From a bacterium (GTDB lineage Bacteria; Bacillota; Bacilli; Lactobacillales; Streptococcaceae): DNA of 64,000 bases. The translations under genes were made by a program, and so were the position numbers. Below, piece by piece: positions 19,791 through 30,366 of the stretch. Position 1 is the stretch's first letter; every line of letters starts with the position of its first letter. Below the pieces are notes generated by a model, which saw only the letters and a list, made by a program, of their open reading frames with translations, searched no databases and was not told the origin of the DNA. The stretch is from positions 248,001-312,000 of the forward strand of contig CAJNCG010000002.1 of assembly GCA_905221205.1 (NCBI GenBank), in the 5' to 3' direction.

Positions 19791-20436
19791 TATTATTTTT
19801 GATTCAGTTTATATTAAGGTAATAGAATTATTTGTTATATTTAAGGAGTTTTTTTGAAATCCAATATTTTATATATAGCTAATATGAAATTTGGCTAAAT
19901 ATAATAGGAATTAGAAAAAATAATCAATTCTAATGAGATGCCTTATGCTGAGAAGAGTGATGGGATGCTGCAAAAGAACAGTAGAAAATGTTGAAAGATA
20001 GAATACAATAGTTTGCTGACTACTTATCTTTTAATGAGGTAGGAGAAACAAAAGGAATCTTGATAAAGTAAATAAATAGTACCAGTTGAGCAAGTGAAAA
20101 AGTGCTTATACAGACAGGAAGAAAGTCGAAGAAGGAGAAGAAAAAGAAAAAGAAAAAGAATAGTTAGAAATAGTGTGGAGAGAAAGTCTTCCACTATTAG
20201 AAATATCCTTTTAAAGTTTGATAAATAGAATAAAGTTGAAGATAAAACCTGTCTAACCTATCAAAAACTGGTATTTGTAAATATGAATATTCTTACAAAT
20301 AAAAGAGTTAATAATGCAATTATTTTAAAGGTATTTACTAATGGTTTATAGCAAGCAAAAACCTATATATTATCGGCTTTAATAAGATAGTAATAGAAAT
20401 ATAAGTCATTAATTTTATTGAATATATGTTTTTTTA

Positions 20437-20465
20437 TTGACAAAAGACATAAAAACGTATACAAT
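20437..20465 (+). promoter_or_regulatory. Promoter of the 71-residue protein gene
   Basis: Consensus TTGACA (20437-20442), 17-bp spacer, TACAAT (20460-20465), 33 bp before the start codon. Confidence 0.75.
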
Positions 20466-20498
20466 TAAATATCGTAAAGAAGAAAATAGGAGAAGGAC

Positions 20499-20714
20499 AT
20501 GGCTAAGTCAAACTTTGAAAAAGTAGAATCAGTTGTTGGCTGGGTTCGTGATAAGAAGATCACAGGCTACCGTATCTCTAAAGAAACGAATGCGCGTGAA
20601 ATGTCTATCATTGCTCTAGCGCAGGGGCGTGCAAAAGTAAAAAATATTTCGTTTGAAACGGCTCTAGGTTTAATTGATTTCTATGATAAAAATCATGAAA
20701 AATTTGAAGATTAA
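20499..20714 (+). CDS. Small hypothetical protein, HTH-like
   Basis: 71 residues, preceded by a consensus promoter and the ribosome site AGGAGAAGG. The sequence (VVGWVRDKKITGYRISKETNAREMSIIALAQGRAKVKNISFETALGLIDFYDKN) looks like a small helix-turn-helix: RISKETNAREMSIIALAQGRAKVKNISFETALGL aligns in pattern with XRE-type domains. No enzyme motif. It is monocistronic, followed by a BOX element. A DNA-binding role is a guess from the helical pattern. Confidence 0.7.
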   Translation: MAKSNFEKVESVVGWVRDKKITGYRISKETNAREMSIIALAQGRAKVKNISFETALGLIDFYDKNHEKFED

Positions 20715-20762
20715 TCTTTGGATAATGGCGGATTCTTGAATAGGGTCTGCCTTTTCATTTTG

Positions 20763-20875
20763 ATACTCAATGAAAATCAAAGAGCAAACTAGGAAGCTAG
20801 CCGTAGGTTGCTCAAAACACTGTTTTAAGGTTGCAGATAGAGCAGACGTGGTTTGAAGAGATTTTCGAAGAGTAT
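20763..20875 (-). repeat. BOX element, internally deleted form
   Basis: The sequence begins TACTCAATGAAAATCAAAG and ends GATTTTCGAAGAGTAT, the boxC and boxA ends read in reverse. It is about 113 bp and lacks the 39-bp middle segment present in the copy at 27.4 kb. BOX elements are small non-coding repeats of S. pneumoniae and close relatives. Confidence 0.85.
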
Positions 20876-20883
20876 GAGGACAG

Positions 20884-20914
20884 CAAAAAGACTGCACGAT
20901 TGATGCAGCCTTTT
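20884..20914 (-). terminator. Terminator of the amino acid ABC operon
   Basis: On the minus strand GGCTGCA / TGCAGTC forms a stem followed by TTTTTG, 5-30 bp after the ATPase stop codon. The other side also has T-rich flanks, so it may act in both directions. Confidence 0.7.
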
Positions 20915-20918
20915 CTTT

Positions 20919-21659
20919 TTATTTTAGATAGCGTTGAAGGAACTCTTTTGTTCGGTCTTCTTTAGGATTGGTGAAGAGGTCTTCTGGTTTACCTTCTTCA
21001 GCAATTACTCCCTTATCCATAAAGATAACACGGTGAGAGACATCACGGGCGAATTCCATTTCATGGGTTACGACAATCATAGTCAAGCCTTCTTGGGCCA
21101 GTTCCTGCATGATTTTGAGGACTTCTCCAACCATTTCTGGATCGAGAGCTGATGTTGGTTCATCAAAGAGAATAGCGTCAGGATTCATTGAAAGAGCGCG
21201 AGCGATGGCTACACGTTGTTTTTGACCCCCTGAGAGTTGTTTTGGTTTCGCTTGCCAGTAGCGTTCTCCCATGCCGACCTTTTCAAGGTTTTCTTTGGCA
21301 ATTTTTTCAGCTTCTGTACGTTCGCGTTTAAGGACAGTCGTCTGAGCGACAATTGTGTTTTCAAGTATGTTAAGATTTTCAAAGAGGTTAAAGGATTGGA
21401 AAACCATTCCCAACTTTTCACGGTATTGCGTGAGGTCATAACCTTTTTCGAGGACGTTCTGTCCATGATAAAGGATTTGTCCATCAGTTGGTGTTTCAAG
21501 GAGGTTAATGGAGCGTAGGAAGGTTGATTTTCCGCTTCCAGAGCTTCCAATGATAGAGATAACTTCACCCTTGTGGACAGTTAAAGAAATATCTTTTAGC
21601 ACTTCGTTTTGTCCATAGGATTTTTTGAGGTGTTTAATTTCAAGGATTGCTTGTGTCAT
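20919..21659 (-). CDS. Polar amino acid ABC transporter, ATP-binding protein (GlnQ type)
   Basis: 246 residues. Walker [10 protein letters not shown] near residue 37, signature [15 protein letters not shown], Walker [13 protein letters not shown] and the H-loop VTHEMEFA are all present, with the PAAT-family spacing. It energises uptake of polar amino acids with the fused binding-protein/permease encoded upstream; their ends overlap by one base. The substrate (glutamine, glutamate or another) is not decidable here. Terminated by a hairpin at 20.9 kb. Confidence 0.94.
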   Translation of the reverse strand: MTQAILEIKHLKKSYGQNEVLKDISLTVHKGEVISIIGSSGSGKSTFLRSINLLETPTDGQILYHGQNVLEKGYDLTQYREKLGMVFQSFNLFENLNILENTIVAQTTVLKRERTEAEKIAKENLEKVGMGERYWQAKPKQLSGGQKQRVAIARALSMNPDAILFDEPTSALDPEMVGEVLKIMQELAQEGLTMIVVTHEMEFARDVSHRVIFMDKGVIAEEGKPEDLFTNPKEDRTKEFLQRYLK

Positions 21660-23224
21660 TATTTCAAATCCTCCGTTTGCATTTGGTTAGCACCTGTAGT
21701 ATAGGTATCCATGTCCATTCGGCGTTCGATGAAGCGTAGGATACGTGTTACGGTGAAGGTGAGGACAAAGTAAATCACGGCGATGATTGTAAATGTCTGG
21801 AAGTATTGATAAGTTTGAGTTGCCACGGTATTTCCTGAGAAATAAAGTTCAACAACAGAGATAACGTTCAATACAGATGTATCTTTGATATTGATAACAA
21901 ATTCATTACCAGTTGCTGGTAGGATGTTGCGGACAACCTGAGGTAGCACAATCTTACGCATGGTTTGGTTATGAGTCATACCAAGAGCAGTAGCAGCTTC
22001 AAATTGTCCCTTGTCAACTGCTAGGATACCACCACGGACGATTTCAGTCATGTAGGCACCGGTGTTGATCGAAACGATGAAGATAGCAGCCAGTGTGCGG
22101 TCAAGGTTGATACCGAAAGCTTGGGCAGTTCCATAGTAGATAACCATCGATTGAACGATCATAGGTGTACCACGGAAAATTTCGATATAGACATTGAGAA
22201 CCCAGCCGACTAGTTTTTGTAGGCCATAAATGGCTTTGTTTTCAGAGAGAGGAGCAGTACGGAAAACACCAATGGCAAGACCGATAATGAGACCTATGAT
22301 GGTTCCGACGATAGAGATTAAAAGAGTGATACCAGCACCACGCAAAAGTTGTTGCCAGTTTTCAGAAAGAATTTTAGCAACTTGGCTAAAGAAACTACTG
22401 CTAGCCTCTTCAGTTGTTGTTGCTTCGGCAGGTTGTTCCTTGATCATACGATCCATCAGGGCAACTTGATCATCTTTAGAAATGGTTTCAATGCTGGCAT
22501 TGATTTGGCTAATACGAGTGTCATCTTTACGAAGTCCGATGGCGATAGCTGTATCTTCTTCTCCAGTCTTGAAACCTGGCTCTACTTGAACCATTTTAAA
22601 CTTAGAGTTGGCTGCTTCGGCAGTCAGAGCTTCTGGGCGTTCAGAAACATAGGCGTCAATGACACCAGCCTCAAGAGCTTGGCGCATTTGAGCGAAGTCT
22701 CCCATGGCAGTTTCTTTTTTAGCGCCTGAGATTTGGGAAATCAAGTCATAAAGGTAAACACCTTGTTGAGAAGTGATTTTCGCTCCATTAAAGTCATCCA
22801 AAGATTTGGCATTTGCATAGGCAGAATCTTTTTTGACAAGTAGGACAGGCTCGCTAGTGTAGTAGCTGCTTGAAAAGGCGATTTCTTGTTTGCGTTCAGC
22901 GGTTGGACTCATACCTGCGATAATCATGTCAATCTTACCAGAAGTAAGGGCAGGAACTAAACCTTCCCACTTGGTTTTAACAACCAAAGGTTCTTTGCCT
23001 AAGTCCTTAGCGATTTTCTTGGCAATTTGGACATCGTATCCATTAGCATACTGGTTGGTTCCATCGATTTTGACAGCTCCGTTGCTATCATCATCCTGGG
23101 TCCAGTTAAAGGGAGCATATGCTGCTTCCATCCCGATGCGTAAATATTCATCAGCTTGAGCAACATTGACAAGTCCTAGCATCAGCAAGAGACTTGTGAA
23201 AATAGATAAGTATATTTTTCTCAT
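21659..23224 (-). CDS. Amino acid ABC transporter, fused substrate-binding and permease protein
   Basis: 521 residues. A signal peptide ([21 protein letters not shown], to about residue 24) leads an SBP_bac_3 domain (about 26-265, [14 protein letters not shown] at its start and [19 protein letters not shown]). A HisM-type permease domain follows (about 295-510; [20 protein letters not shown] and the EAA loop [21 protein letters not shown]). Such fusions are common in lactic-acid bacteria and tether the receptor to the pore. It pairs with the ATPase that starts at its last base. Confidence 0.94.
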   Translation of the reverse strand: MRKIYLSIFTSLLLMLGLVNVAQADEYLRIGMEAAYAPFNWTQDDDSNGAVKIDGTNQYANGYDVQIAKKIAKDLGKEPLVVKTKWEGLVPALTSGKIDMIIAGMSPTAERKQEIAFSSSYYTSEPVLLVKKDSAYANAKSLDDFNGAKITSQQGVYLYDLISQISGAKKETAMGDFAQMRQALEAGVIDAYVSERPEALTAEAANSKFKMVQVEPGFKTGEEDTAIAIGLRKDDTRISQINASIETISKDDQVALMDRMIKEQPAEATTTEEASSSFFSQVAKILSENWQQLLRGAGITLLISIVGTIIGLIIGLAIGVFRTAPLSENKAIYGLQKLVGWVLNVYIEIFRGTPMIVQSMVIYYGTAQAFGINLDRTLAAIFIVSINTGAYMTEIVRGGILAVDKGQFEAATALGMTHNQTMRKIVLPQVVRNILPATGNEFVINIKDTSVLNVISVVELYFSGNTVATQTYQYFQTFTIIAVIYFVLTFTVTRILRFIERRMDMDTYTTGANQMQTEDLK

Positions 23225-23362
23225 GATTTCTCCTATTTCTAATCTATTAAAAAATAACTGTCTCCTATTTTATCGAAAAAAACTTTATTTTTCAATACAG
23301 GTAAGCCCTTACTTGAGAAAAAATGATATAATGATAGCAAAGATAAAAAGGGGGCTTAGTTG

Positions 23363-25252
23363 ATGAAAAAAACTTTTTTCTTACTAGTGTTAGGCTTGTT
23401 TTGCCTTCTGCCACTTTCTGTTTTTGCCATTGATTTTAAGATAAACTCTTATCAAGGTGATTTGTATATTCATGCAGACAATACGGCAGAATTTAGACAG
23501 AAGATAGTTTATCAGTTTGAGGAGGACTTTAAAGGACAAATCGTGGGGCTTGGACGTGCTGGCAAGATGCCTAGTGGATTTGACATTGACCCTCATCCAA
23601 AGGTTCAGGCCTCGAAAAATGGTGCTGAACTGACAGATGTGACTAGCGAAGTGATAGAAGGAGCAGATGGTTATACTGTCAAAGTCTATAATCCAGGTCA
23701 GGAAGGTGACACAGTTGAAGTTGACCTTGTCTGGAATTTAAAGAACTTACTTTTTCTTTATGAAGATATCGCTGAATTAAATTGGCAACCTTTAACAGAC
23801 AGTTCAGGGGCTATTGGAAAGTTTGAATTTCATGTAAGGGGAGAAAAGGGGGCTGAAAAACTCTACTTCCATACAGGGAAACTCTTTAAAGAAGGAACGA
23901 TTGAAAAGAGTAACCTTGATTATACTATTCGTTTAGATAATCTTCCGTCTAAGCGTGGAGTTGAATTGCATGCCTATTGGCCTCGAACTGATTTTGCTAG
24001 CGCTAGGGATCAGGGCTTGAAAGGAAATCGTTTAGAGGAGTTTAATAAGATAGAAGACTCGATTGTTAGAGAAAAAGATCAGAGTATGCAGCTCGTCACT
24101 TGGGTGTTTCCTTTGATACTTTCCATTTCCTTGTTATTGAGCGTCTGCTTCTATTTTATTTATAGAAGAAAGACCACTCCTTCAGTCAAATATGCCAAAA
24201 ATCATCGTCTCTATGAACCACCAATGGAATTAGAGCCTATGGTTTTATCAGAGGCTGTTTACTCGACCTCCTTGGAGGAGGTGAGTCCCTTAGTCAAGGG
24301 TGCTGGCAAATTCACCTTTGATCAACTCATTCAAGCTACCTTGCTAGATGTGATAGACCGTGGGAATGTTTCTATTATTTCAGAAGGAGATGCAGTTGGT
24401 TTGAGGCTAGTAAAAGAAGATGGTTTGTCCAATTTTGAGAAAGACTGTCTAAATCTGGCTTTTTCAGGCAAAAAAGAAGAAGCTCTTTCCAATTTGTTTG
24501 CAGATTATAAGGTATCTGATAGTCTTTATCGTAGAGCAAAAGTCTCTGATGAAAAACGGATTCAAGCAAAGGGGCGTCAGCTCAAATCTTCTTTTGAAGA
24601 AGTATTGAAAGAGATGCAAGAAGGAGTGAGAAATCGAGTTACCTTCTGGGGGCTTCCGGATTATTATCGTCCCTTGACTGGTGGAGAAAAGGCCTTGCAG
24701 GTGGGTATGGGACTCTCCACTATCTTGCCCTTATTTATTGGATTTGGTTTGTTCTTGTACAGTTTAGATGTTCATGGCTATCTTTACCTCCCCTTACCAA
24801 TACTTGGTTTTCTAGGTTTGGTTTTGGCTGTTTTCTATTATTGGAAGCTGCGACTAGATAATCGTGATGGTGTTCTAAATGAAGCGGGAGCCGAGGTCTA
24901 CTATCTCTGGACCAGTTTTGAGAATATGTTGCGTGAGATTGCACGACTGGATCAGGCAGAATTGGAAAGTATTGTAGTCTGGAATCGCTTATTGGTCTAT
25001 GCGACCTTATTTGGCTATGCGGATAAGGTCAGTCATTTGATGAAGGTTCATCGTATCCAAGTGGAAAATCCAGATATTAACCTCTATGTAGCTTATGGCT
25101 GGCACGGTATGTTTTATCATTCAAGCGCGCAAATGAGTCATTATGCTAGCATCGCAAATACAGCAAGTACCTATTCCGTATCTTCTGGAAGCGGAAGTTC
25201 TGGCGGTGGCTTCTCTGGAGGAGGAGGCGGTGGCAGTATCGGTGCCTTTTAA
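23363..25252 (+). CDS. DUF2207 domain membrane protein
   Basis: 629 residues from ATG at 23363. A signal peptide (to AIDF near residue 23) precedes an extracellular DUF2207 domain. A helix near residues 243-267 and two more near 440-490 span the membrane, and the C-terminus is Gly/Ser-rich (repeated GGG after SSGSG) ending in GSIGAF. The family is widespread in Firmicutes and Actinobacteria without an assigned function. The ribosome site is AAAGGGGG. Monocistronic, with uppP 60 bp downstream. Confidence 0.9.
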   Translation: MKKTFFLLVLGLFCLLPLSVFAIDFKINSYQGDLYIHADNTAEFRQKIVYQFEEDFKGQIVGLGRAGKMPSGFDIDPHPKVQASKNGAELTDVTSEVIEGADGYTVKVYNPGQEGDTVEVDLVWNLKNLLFLYEDIAELNWQPLTDSSGAIGKFEFHVRGEKGAEKLYFHTGKLFKEGTIEKSNLDYTIRLDNLPSKRGVELHAYWPRTDFASARDQGLKGNRLEEFNKIEDSIVREKDQSMQLVTWVFPLILSISLLLSVCFYFIYRRKTTPSVKYAKNHRLYEPPMELEPMVLSEAVYSTSLEEVSPLVKGAGKFTFDQLIQATLLDVIDRGNVSIISEGDAVGLRLVKEDGLSNFEKDCLNLAFSGKKEEALSNLFADYKVSDSLYRRAKVSDEKRIQAKGRQLKSSFEEVLKEMQEGVRNRVTFWGLPDYYRPLTGGEKALQVGMGLSTILPLFIGFGLFLYSLDVHGYLYLPLPILGFLGLVLAVFYYWKLRLDNRDGVLNEAGAEVYYLWTSFENMLREIARLDQAELESIVVWNRLLVYATLFGYADKVSHLMKVHRIQVENPDINLYVAYGWHGMFYHSSAQMSHYASIANTASTYSVSSGSGSSGGGFSGGGGGGSIGAF

Positions 25253-25313
25253 AGGGAGCTGTTACAGACTGAAAAAATATGCTATAATGGAAGATAGAAA
25301 AAAGGAGTAATCT

Positions 25314-26159
25314 ATGTATCTTATTGAAATTTTAAAATCTATCTTCTTCGGGATTGTTGAAGGAATTACGGAATGGTTGCCCATTTCCAGTACAGGTCAC
25401 TTGATTTTAGCAGAGGAATTTATCCAATACCAAAATCAAAATGAAGCCTTTATGTCCATGTTTAATGTCGTGATTCAGCTTGGTGCTATTTTAGCGGTTA
25501 TGGTGATTTATTTTAACAAGCTCAATCCTTTTAAACCAGGTAAAGACAATCAGGAGGTTCGTCAAACTTGGCAATTGTGGTCGAAAGTTCTTGTAGCTAC
25601 GTTACCTTTACTTGCCGTCTTTAAATTTGATGATTGGTTTGACACCCACTTCCATAATATGGTTTCTGTTGCTCTCATGTTGATTATCTATGGGATTGCC
25701 TTTATCTATTTGGAAAAGCGCAATAAAGCGCGTGCTATCGAGCCAAGTGTGACAGAGTTGGACAAGCTTCCTTATACGACAGCCTTCTATATCGGTCTCT
25801 TCCAAGTTCTTGCTCTTTTACCAGGAACTAGCCGTTCTGGGGCAACGATTGTCGGTGGTTTATTGAATGGAACCAGTCGTTCTGTTGTGACAGAATTCAC
25901 CTTCTATCTTGGAATTCCTGTTATGTTTGGAGCCAGTGCCTTAAAGATTTTCAAATTTGTGAAAGCAGGACAGCTCTTGAGCTTTGGGCAATTGTTCTTG
26001 CTCTTGGTTGCGATGGGAGTAGCCTTTGCAGTCAGCATGGTCGCTATTCGTTTCTTGACAAGCTATGTGAAAAAACATGACTTCACTCTTTTCGGTAAAT
26101 ACCGTATCGTACTCGGTAGTGTCTTGTTGCTCTATAGTTTTGTGCGTTTATTTGTATAA
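25314..26159 (+). CDS. uppP: Undecaprenyl-diphosphatase (BacA/UppP)
   Basis: 281 residues, polytopic. The two catalytic consensus regions are [17 protein letters not shown] (residues 17-33) and [15 protein letters not shown] near 165. It dephosphorylates undecaprenyl diphosphate so that the lipid carrier can be reused for cell wall synthesis, and gives bacitracin tolerance. Ribosome site AAAGGAG. A terminator and a BOX element follow. Confidence 0.97.
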   Translation: MYLIEILKSIFFGIVEGITEWLPISSTGHLILAEEFIQYQNQNEAFMSMFNVVIQLGAILAVMVIYFNKLNPFKPGKDNQEVRQTWQLWSKVLVATLPLLAVFKFDDWFDTHFHNMVSVALMLIIYGIAFIYLEKRNKARAIEPSVTELDKLPYTTAFYIGLFQVLALLPGTSRSGATIVGGLLNGTSRSVVTEFTFYLGIPVMFGASALKIFKFVKAGQLLSFGQLFLLLVAMGVAFAVSMVAIRFLTSYVKKHDFTLFGKYRIVLGSVLLLYSFVRLFV

Positions 26160-26162
26160 GAA

Positions 26163-26193
26163 AAACCTTGAAGGGGTAGCTCTTCAAGGTTTT
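26163..26193 (+). terminator. Intrinsic terminator after uppP
   Basis: ACCTTGAAG / CTTCAAGGT stem followed by TTTTA, starting 4 bp after the stop codon. The BOX element begins within its T tract. Confidence 0.85.
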
Positions 26194-26308
26194 ATACTCT
26201 TCGAAAATCTCTTCAAACCGCGTCAGCTCTATCTGCAACCTCAAAACAGTGTTTTGAGCAGCCTGCGTCTAGCTTCCTAGCTTGCTCTTTGATTTTCATT
26301 GAGTTTTA
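26194..26308 (+). repeat. BOX element, internally deleted, overlapping the dinB stop codon
   Basis: ATACTCTTCGAAAATCTC at the left end and GATTTTCATTGAGTTTTA at the right. The last three bases, TTA, are the complement of the dinB TAA stop. The same 39-bp middle deletion as in the copies at 20.8 and 30.1 kb. Confidence 0.85.
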
Positions 26309-27367
26309 AAATCCAGTCATGGTAATCCCCAACAGGCGGACACCTCTTTCTTTCTCGCCTAACTCTTCATAGAGTTGCAGGGCTATTTGGCTTATCTGAC
26401 TAGCATCCTGCGTTTTTTGATCCAGACTTTTTCGTTTAGTCAGAGTTGAAAAGTCTTCGTAGCGGATTTTCAGAATGACAATTTTTCCAGCTTTTTCTTG
26501 TTGACTGAGATTGAGAGCGACTCTTTCTGATAAGAGAGTTAGCTCTTTTTTGATATCTTCCTCGGCACGGAGAATCTTCCCATAGGTTTTCTCCTTCCCG
26601 ATTGATTTACGGATGCGGTTGGATTTGACGGGGGAATTGTGGATACCACGAGCCTTTCGATAAAGGTCATAACCCAGTCTGCCAAATCGGTCTATTAGGG
26701 TCACTTCAGGGACTTCAAGTAGATCAGCGCCGGTAAAAACACCCATTTGATGAAGTCTCTCTACCGTCTTTTTTCCTACTCCATGAAACTTAGAAATATC
26801 CATTTGTTTGAGAAAATCCTCAGCCTGGTCAGGCAGAATCACCGTCAGACCATGTGGCTTTTGATAATCACTAGCCATTTTAGCTAAGAATTTGTTGTAA
26901 GAAACGCCAGCAGAAGCAGTCAGGTGTAGTTCCTGCCAGATATCCTCTTGAATGAGACGAGCTATTTTGATTGCTGACTTGATACCGAGTTTATTTTCCG
27001 TCACATCCAAATAGGCTTCGTCAATGCTCATGGGTTCAATCAAATCTGTATAACGCTTAAAGATAGCTCGAATCTGGAGGCCCACAGTCTTGTATTTTTC
27101 ATAATTCCCTGAGATAAAGACGGCCTGGGGACAACGTTCATAGGCTTCCTTGGAGCTCATGGCTGAATGGACACCAAAAGCTCGCGCCTCATAGCTACAA
27201 GTGGAAACGACACCACGCCCACCTGTTTGTCGAGGGTCGCTGCCGATAATGACAGGTTTTCCTCTGAGTTTAGGATTATCCCTGATTTCTACCGCAGCAA
27301 AAAAGGCATCCATGTCAATATGGATGATTTTTCTTGACAAATCATTTAATAAAGGAAAAATCAACAT
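26306..27367 (-). CDS. dinB: DNA polymerase IV (Y family)
   Basis: 353 residues from the ATG at 27367; a GTG three codons upstream is less likely. Catalytic motifs [17 protein letters not shown] and [12 protein letters not shown] are intact, followed by the thumb HhH ([25 protein letters not shown]) and little-finger domains. It performs translesion and mutagenic synthesis. BOX repeats stand on both sides, the upstream one about 15 bp before the start codon. A different, UmuC-type Y-family polymerase is carried by the mobile element at 55 kb. Confidence 0.96.
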   Translation of the reverse strand: MLIFPLLNDLSRKIIHIDMDAFFAAVEIRDNPKLRGKPVIIGSDPRQTGGRGVVSTCSYEARAFGVHSAMSSKEAYERCPQAVFISGNYEKYKTVGLQIRAIFKRYTDLIEPMSIDEAYLDVTENKLGIKSAIKIARLIQEDIWQELHLTASAGVSYNKFLAKMASDYQKPHGLTVILPDQAEDFLKQMDISKFHGVGKKTVERLHQMGVFTGADLLEVPEVTLIDRFGRLGYDLYRKARGIHNSPVKSNRIRKSIGKEKTYGKILRAEEDIKKELTLLSERVALNLSQQEKAGKIVILKIRYEDFSTLTKRKSLDQKTQDASQISQIALQLYEELGEKERGVRLLGITMTGF

Positions 27368-27382
27368 GCCTAGCACCTTTTT

Positions 27383-27535
27383 ATACTCTTCGAAAATCTC
27401 TTCAAACCACGTCAGCTTCGCCTTGCCGTAGGTATATGTTACTGACTCCGTCAGTCTTATTTACAACCTCAAAGCAGTGCTTTGAGCAGTCTGTGGCTAG
27501 CTTCCTAGTTTGCTTTTTGATTTTCATTGAGTATT
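27383..27535 (+). repeat. Full-length BOX element (boxA-boxB-boxC)
   Basis: About 153 bp, with the boxA segment including CGCCTTGCCGTAG (the site of the classic BOX-PCR primer), a boxB-like middle (TTACTGACTCCGTCAG) and boxC ending TTTTCATTGAGTATTA. It lies between dinB and pflB and is the only complete copy in the window. Confidence 0.9.
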
Positions 27536-27672
27536 ACTGCCTATTTTCTTTTATTATACCCTTTTTTCTGAAAAAAAGAAAAAAGGCTTTAATTTTTTCA
27601 AAAATATAATACAGTTTGGGATGAAATATAGACTGTTTTAGAAAAGAAAGTGTAAAAATAGGGATTTATCAC

Positions 27673-27702
27673 TTGTTGAAATCGGTTACTGTATGGTATA
27701 CT
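27673..27702 (+). promoter_or_regulatory. pflB promoter with a perfect cre site
   Basis: TTGTTG (27673-27678), 18-bp spacer, TATACT (27697-27702). TTGAAATCGGTTACT at 27676-27690 matches the CcpA consensus WTGNAANCGNWNNCW at every fixed position and covers the -35 and spacer, a position where CcpA binding would block or modulate initiation. CcpA control of pfl is known in streptococci. Confidence 0.75.
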
Positions 27703-27757
27703 TGTCTCATGAATGTAACAGATGGATGTTACTAGAAAGAAAAAAGAGGACATTAAC

Positions 27758-30073
27758 ATGGTTGTTAAGACAGTTGTTGAAGCACAAGATATTTTTGACA
27801 AAGCTTGGGAAGGCTTCAAAGGCGTAGATTGGAAAGAAAAAGCAAGTGTATCACGCTTTGTACAAGCTAACTACACACCTTATGACGGAGACGAAAGCTT
27901 CCTTGCAGGACCAACAGAACGTTCACTTCACATCAAAAAAATTGTAGAAGAAACTAAGGCTCACTACGAAGAAACTCGTTTCCCAATGGACACTCGTCCA
28001 ACTTCTATCGCTGATATCCCTGCTGGATTTATCGATAAAGAAAACGAAGTCATCTTTGGTATCCAAAATGACGAACTCTTCAAATTGAACTTCATGCCAA
28101 AAGGTGGTATCCGTATGGCTGAAACTACTTTGAAAGAAAATGGATACGAACCAGACCCAGCTGTTCACGAAATTTTCACTAAATACGTAACAACAGTTAA
28201 CGACGGTATCTTCCGCGCTTACACTTCAAACATTCGTCGCGCTCGTCACGCACACACTGTAACTGGTCTTCCAGATGCATACTCACGCGGACGTATCATC
28301 GGTGTTTACGCACGTCTTGCTCTTTACGGTGCAGACTATTTGATGCAAGAAAAAGTAAACGACTGGAATGCAATCGAAGAAATCGATGAAGAAACAATCC
28401 GTCTTCGTGAAGAAATCAACCTTCAATACCAAGCATTGCAACAAGTTGTTCGCTTGGGTGACCTTTACGGAGTTGACGTTCGCAAACCAGCGATGAACGT
28501 TAAAGAAGCAATCCAATGGGTTAACATCGCCTTCATGTCTGTCTGCCGTGTTATCAACGGTGCTGCTACATCTCTAGGACGTGTGCCAATCGTATTGGAC
28601 ATCTTTGCAGAACGTGACCTTGCTCGTGGTACATTTACTGAATCAGAAATCCAAGAATTTGTTGATGATTTCGTTATGAAACTTCGTACAGTTAAATTTG
28701 CTCGTACAAAAGCTTATGACCAATTGTACTCAGGTGACCCAACTTTCATCACAACTTCTATGGCTGGTATGGGTAACGACGGTCGTCACCGTGTTACTAA
28801 GATGGACTACCGTTTCTTGAACACTCTTGACAACATCGGTAACTCTCCAGAACCAAACTTGACAGTTCTTTGGACTGACAAATTGCCATACAACTTCCGT
28901 CGCTACTGTATGCACATGAGCCACAAACACTCTTCTATCCAATACGAAGGTGTAACAACAATGGCTAAAGACGGATATGGTGAAATGAGCTGTATCTCAT
29001 GCTGTGTGTCTCCACTTGACCCAGAAAATGAAGAACAACGCCACAACATCCAGTACTTCGGTGCGCGTGTAAACGTATTGAAAGCTCTTCTTACTGGTTT
29101 GAACGGTGGTTACGACGATGTTCACAAAGACTACAAAGTATTTGACATCGAACCAATCCGTGACGAAGTTCTTGAATTCGAATCAGTTAAAGAAAACTTT
29201 GAAAAATCTCTTGACTGGTTGACTGATACTTACGTAGATGCTTTGAACATCATCCACTACATGACTGATAAGTACAACTACGAAGCTGTTCAAATGGCCT
29301 TCTTGCCAACTAAACAACGTGCGAACATGGGATTCGGTATCTGTGGATTTGCTAACACTGTTGATACATTGTCAGCTATTAAATACGCTACAGTTAAACC
29401 AATCCGTGACGAAAATGGCTACATCTACGATTACGAAACAATCGGTGAATACCCACGTTGGGGTGAAGATGATCCTCGTTCAAACGAATTGGCAGAATGG
29501 TTGATTGAAGCTTACACAACTCGTCTACGTAGCCACAAACTTTACAAAGATGCAGAAGCTACAGTATCACTTTTGACAATCACATCTAACGTTGCTTACT
29601 CTAAACAAACTGGTAACTCACCAGTCCACAAAGGTGTATACCTCAACGAAGATGGTTCTGTGAACTTGTCTAAACTTGAATTCTTCTCACCAGGTGCGAA
29701 CCCATCTAACAAAGCTAAAGGTGGATGGTTGCAAAACTTGAACTCACTTGCTAGCCTTGACTTCGGTTATGCAGCTGACGGTATCTCATTGACTACACAA
29801 GTTTCACCTCGCGCTCTTGGTAAGACTCGTGACGAACAAGTTGATAACTTGGTAACAATCCTTGATGGTTACTTCGAAAACGGTGGACAACACGTTAACT
29901 TGAACGTTATGGACTTGAACGATGTTTACGAAAAGATTATGTCAGGTGAAGACGTTATCGTACGTATCTCTGGATACTGTGTAAACACTAAATACCTCAC
30001 TCCAGAACAAAAAACTGAATTGACACAACGTGTCTTCCACGAAGTTCTTTCAATGGATGATGCATTGAGCTAA
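27758..30073 (+). CDS. pflB: Formate acetyltransferase (pyruvate formate-lyase)
   Basis: 771 residues from ATG at 27758 (GAGGA 9 bp before); an upstream ATG at 27722 adds 12 non-conserved residues. The active-site cysteine pair is in SCISCCVSP (Cys415-Cys416) and the glycyl-radical loop is VRISGYCVN (Gly739). It splits pyruvate to acetyl-CoA and formate in anaerobic mixed-acid fermentation and is activated by a radical-SAM enzyme not in this window. Codon use is very strongly biased, as expected for an abundant glycolytic-branch enzyme. Confidence 0.98.
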   Translation: MVVKTVVEAQDIFDKAWEGFKGVDWKEKASVSRFVQANYTPYDGDESFLAGPTERSLHIKKIVEETKAHYEETRFPMDTRPTSIADIPAGFIDKENEVIFGIQNDELFKLNFMPKGGIRMAETTLKENGYEPDPAVHEIFTKYVTTVNDGIFRAYTSNIRRARHAHTVTGLPDAYSRGRIIGVYARLALYGADYLMQEKVNDWNAIEEIDEETIRLREEINLQYQALQQVVRLGDLYGVDVRKPAMNVKEAIQWVNIAFMSVCRVINGAATSLGRVPIVLDIFAERDLARGTFTESEIQEFVDDFVMKLRTVKFARTKAYDQLYSGDPTFITTSMAGMGNDGRHRVTKMDYRFLNTLDNIGNSPEPNLTVLWTDKLPYNFRRYCMHMSHKHSSIQYEGVTTMAKDGYGEMSCISCCVSPLDPENEEQRHNIQYFGARVNVLKALLTGLNGGYDDVHKDYKVFDIEPIRDEVLEFESVKENFEKSLDWLTDTYVDALNIIHYMTDKYNYEAVQMAFLPTKQRANMGFGICGFANTVDTLSAIKYATVKPIRDENGYIYDYETIGEYPRWGEDDPRSNELAEWLIEAYTTRLRSHKLYKDAEATVSLLTITSNVAYSKQTGNSPVHKGVYLNEDGSVNLSKLEFFSPGANPSNKAKGGWLQNLNSLASLDFGYAADGISLTTQVSPRALGKTRDEQVDNLVTILDGYFENGGQHVNLNVMDLNDVYEKIMSGEDVIVRISGYCVNTKYLTPEQKTELTQRVFHEVLSMDDALS

Positions 30074-30099
30074 TCAATTAACTTGAATAATGAAAAGGA

Positions 30100-30127
30100 A
30101 CCCTCGGTCAAACGACTGAGGGTTTTT
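30100..30127 (+). terminator. Intrinsic terminator after pflB
   Basis: ACCCTCGGTC / GACTGAGGGT stem followed by TTTTT. Confidence 0.88.
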
Positions 30128-30134
30128 GGCTCTT

Positions 30135-30249
30135 ATACTCTTCGAAAATCTCTTCAAGTCACGTCAGCTTTATCTGCAACCTCAAAGCGGTGCTTTGAGC
30201 AACCTGCGACTAGCTTCCTAGTTTGCTCTTTGATTTTCCTTGAGTATTA
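30135..30249 (+). repeat. BOX element, internally deleted form
   Basis: ATACTCTTCGAAAATCTC to TCCTTGAGTATTA, about 115 bp, directly after the pflB terminator. It lacks the 39 bp found in the 27.4-kb copy. Confidence 0.85.
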
Positions 30250-30320
30250 AATATTTTAAGTCATTCTCTGAAGTGTCGCACTTGGTTAAAAAGAGTTGGT
30301 TGAATTGAGGAGATAATTAA

Positions 30321-30360
30321 AAATAAAAATACCACACTTTGTAGGTTTACAAGGTGTGGT
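30321..30360 (-). terminator. Terminator of the trkA-trkH operon
   Basis: On the minus strand CCACAC / GTGTGG plus inner TTGTA pairing form a stem followed by TATTTTTATTTTT. Confidence 0.8.
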
Positions 30361-30366
30361 TGAATT

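Larger units (their letters stand above)
19657..20498. other. Poorly coding 840-bp gap after ilvA
   Basis: No gene of normal length is supported. The left end holds a strong promoter and a micro-ORF (separate entry). The middle is AT-rich with many stops and a purine-rich run near 20130-20165 (repeated AAAGA units) that would encode an Arg/Lys-rich peptide if translated. I recognise no family in any frame; it looks like eroded DNA. Confidence 0.6.
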
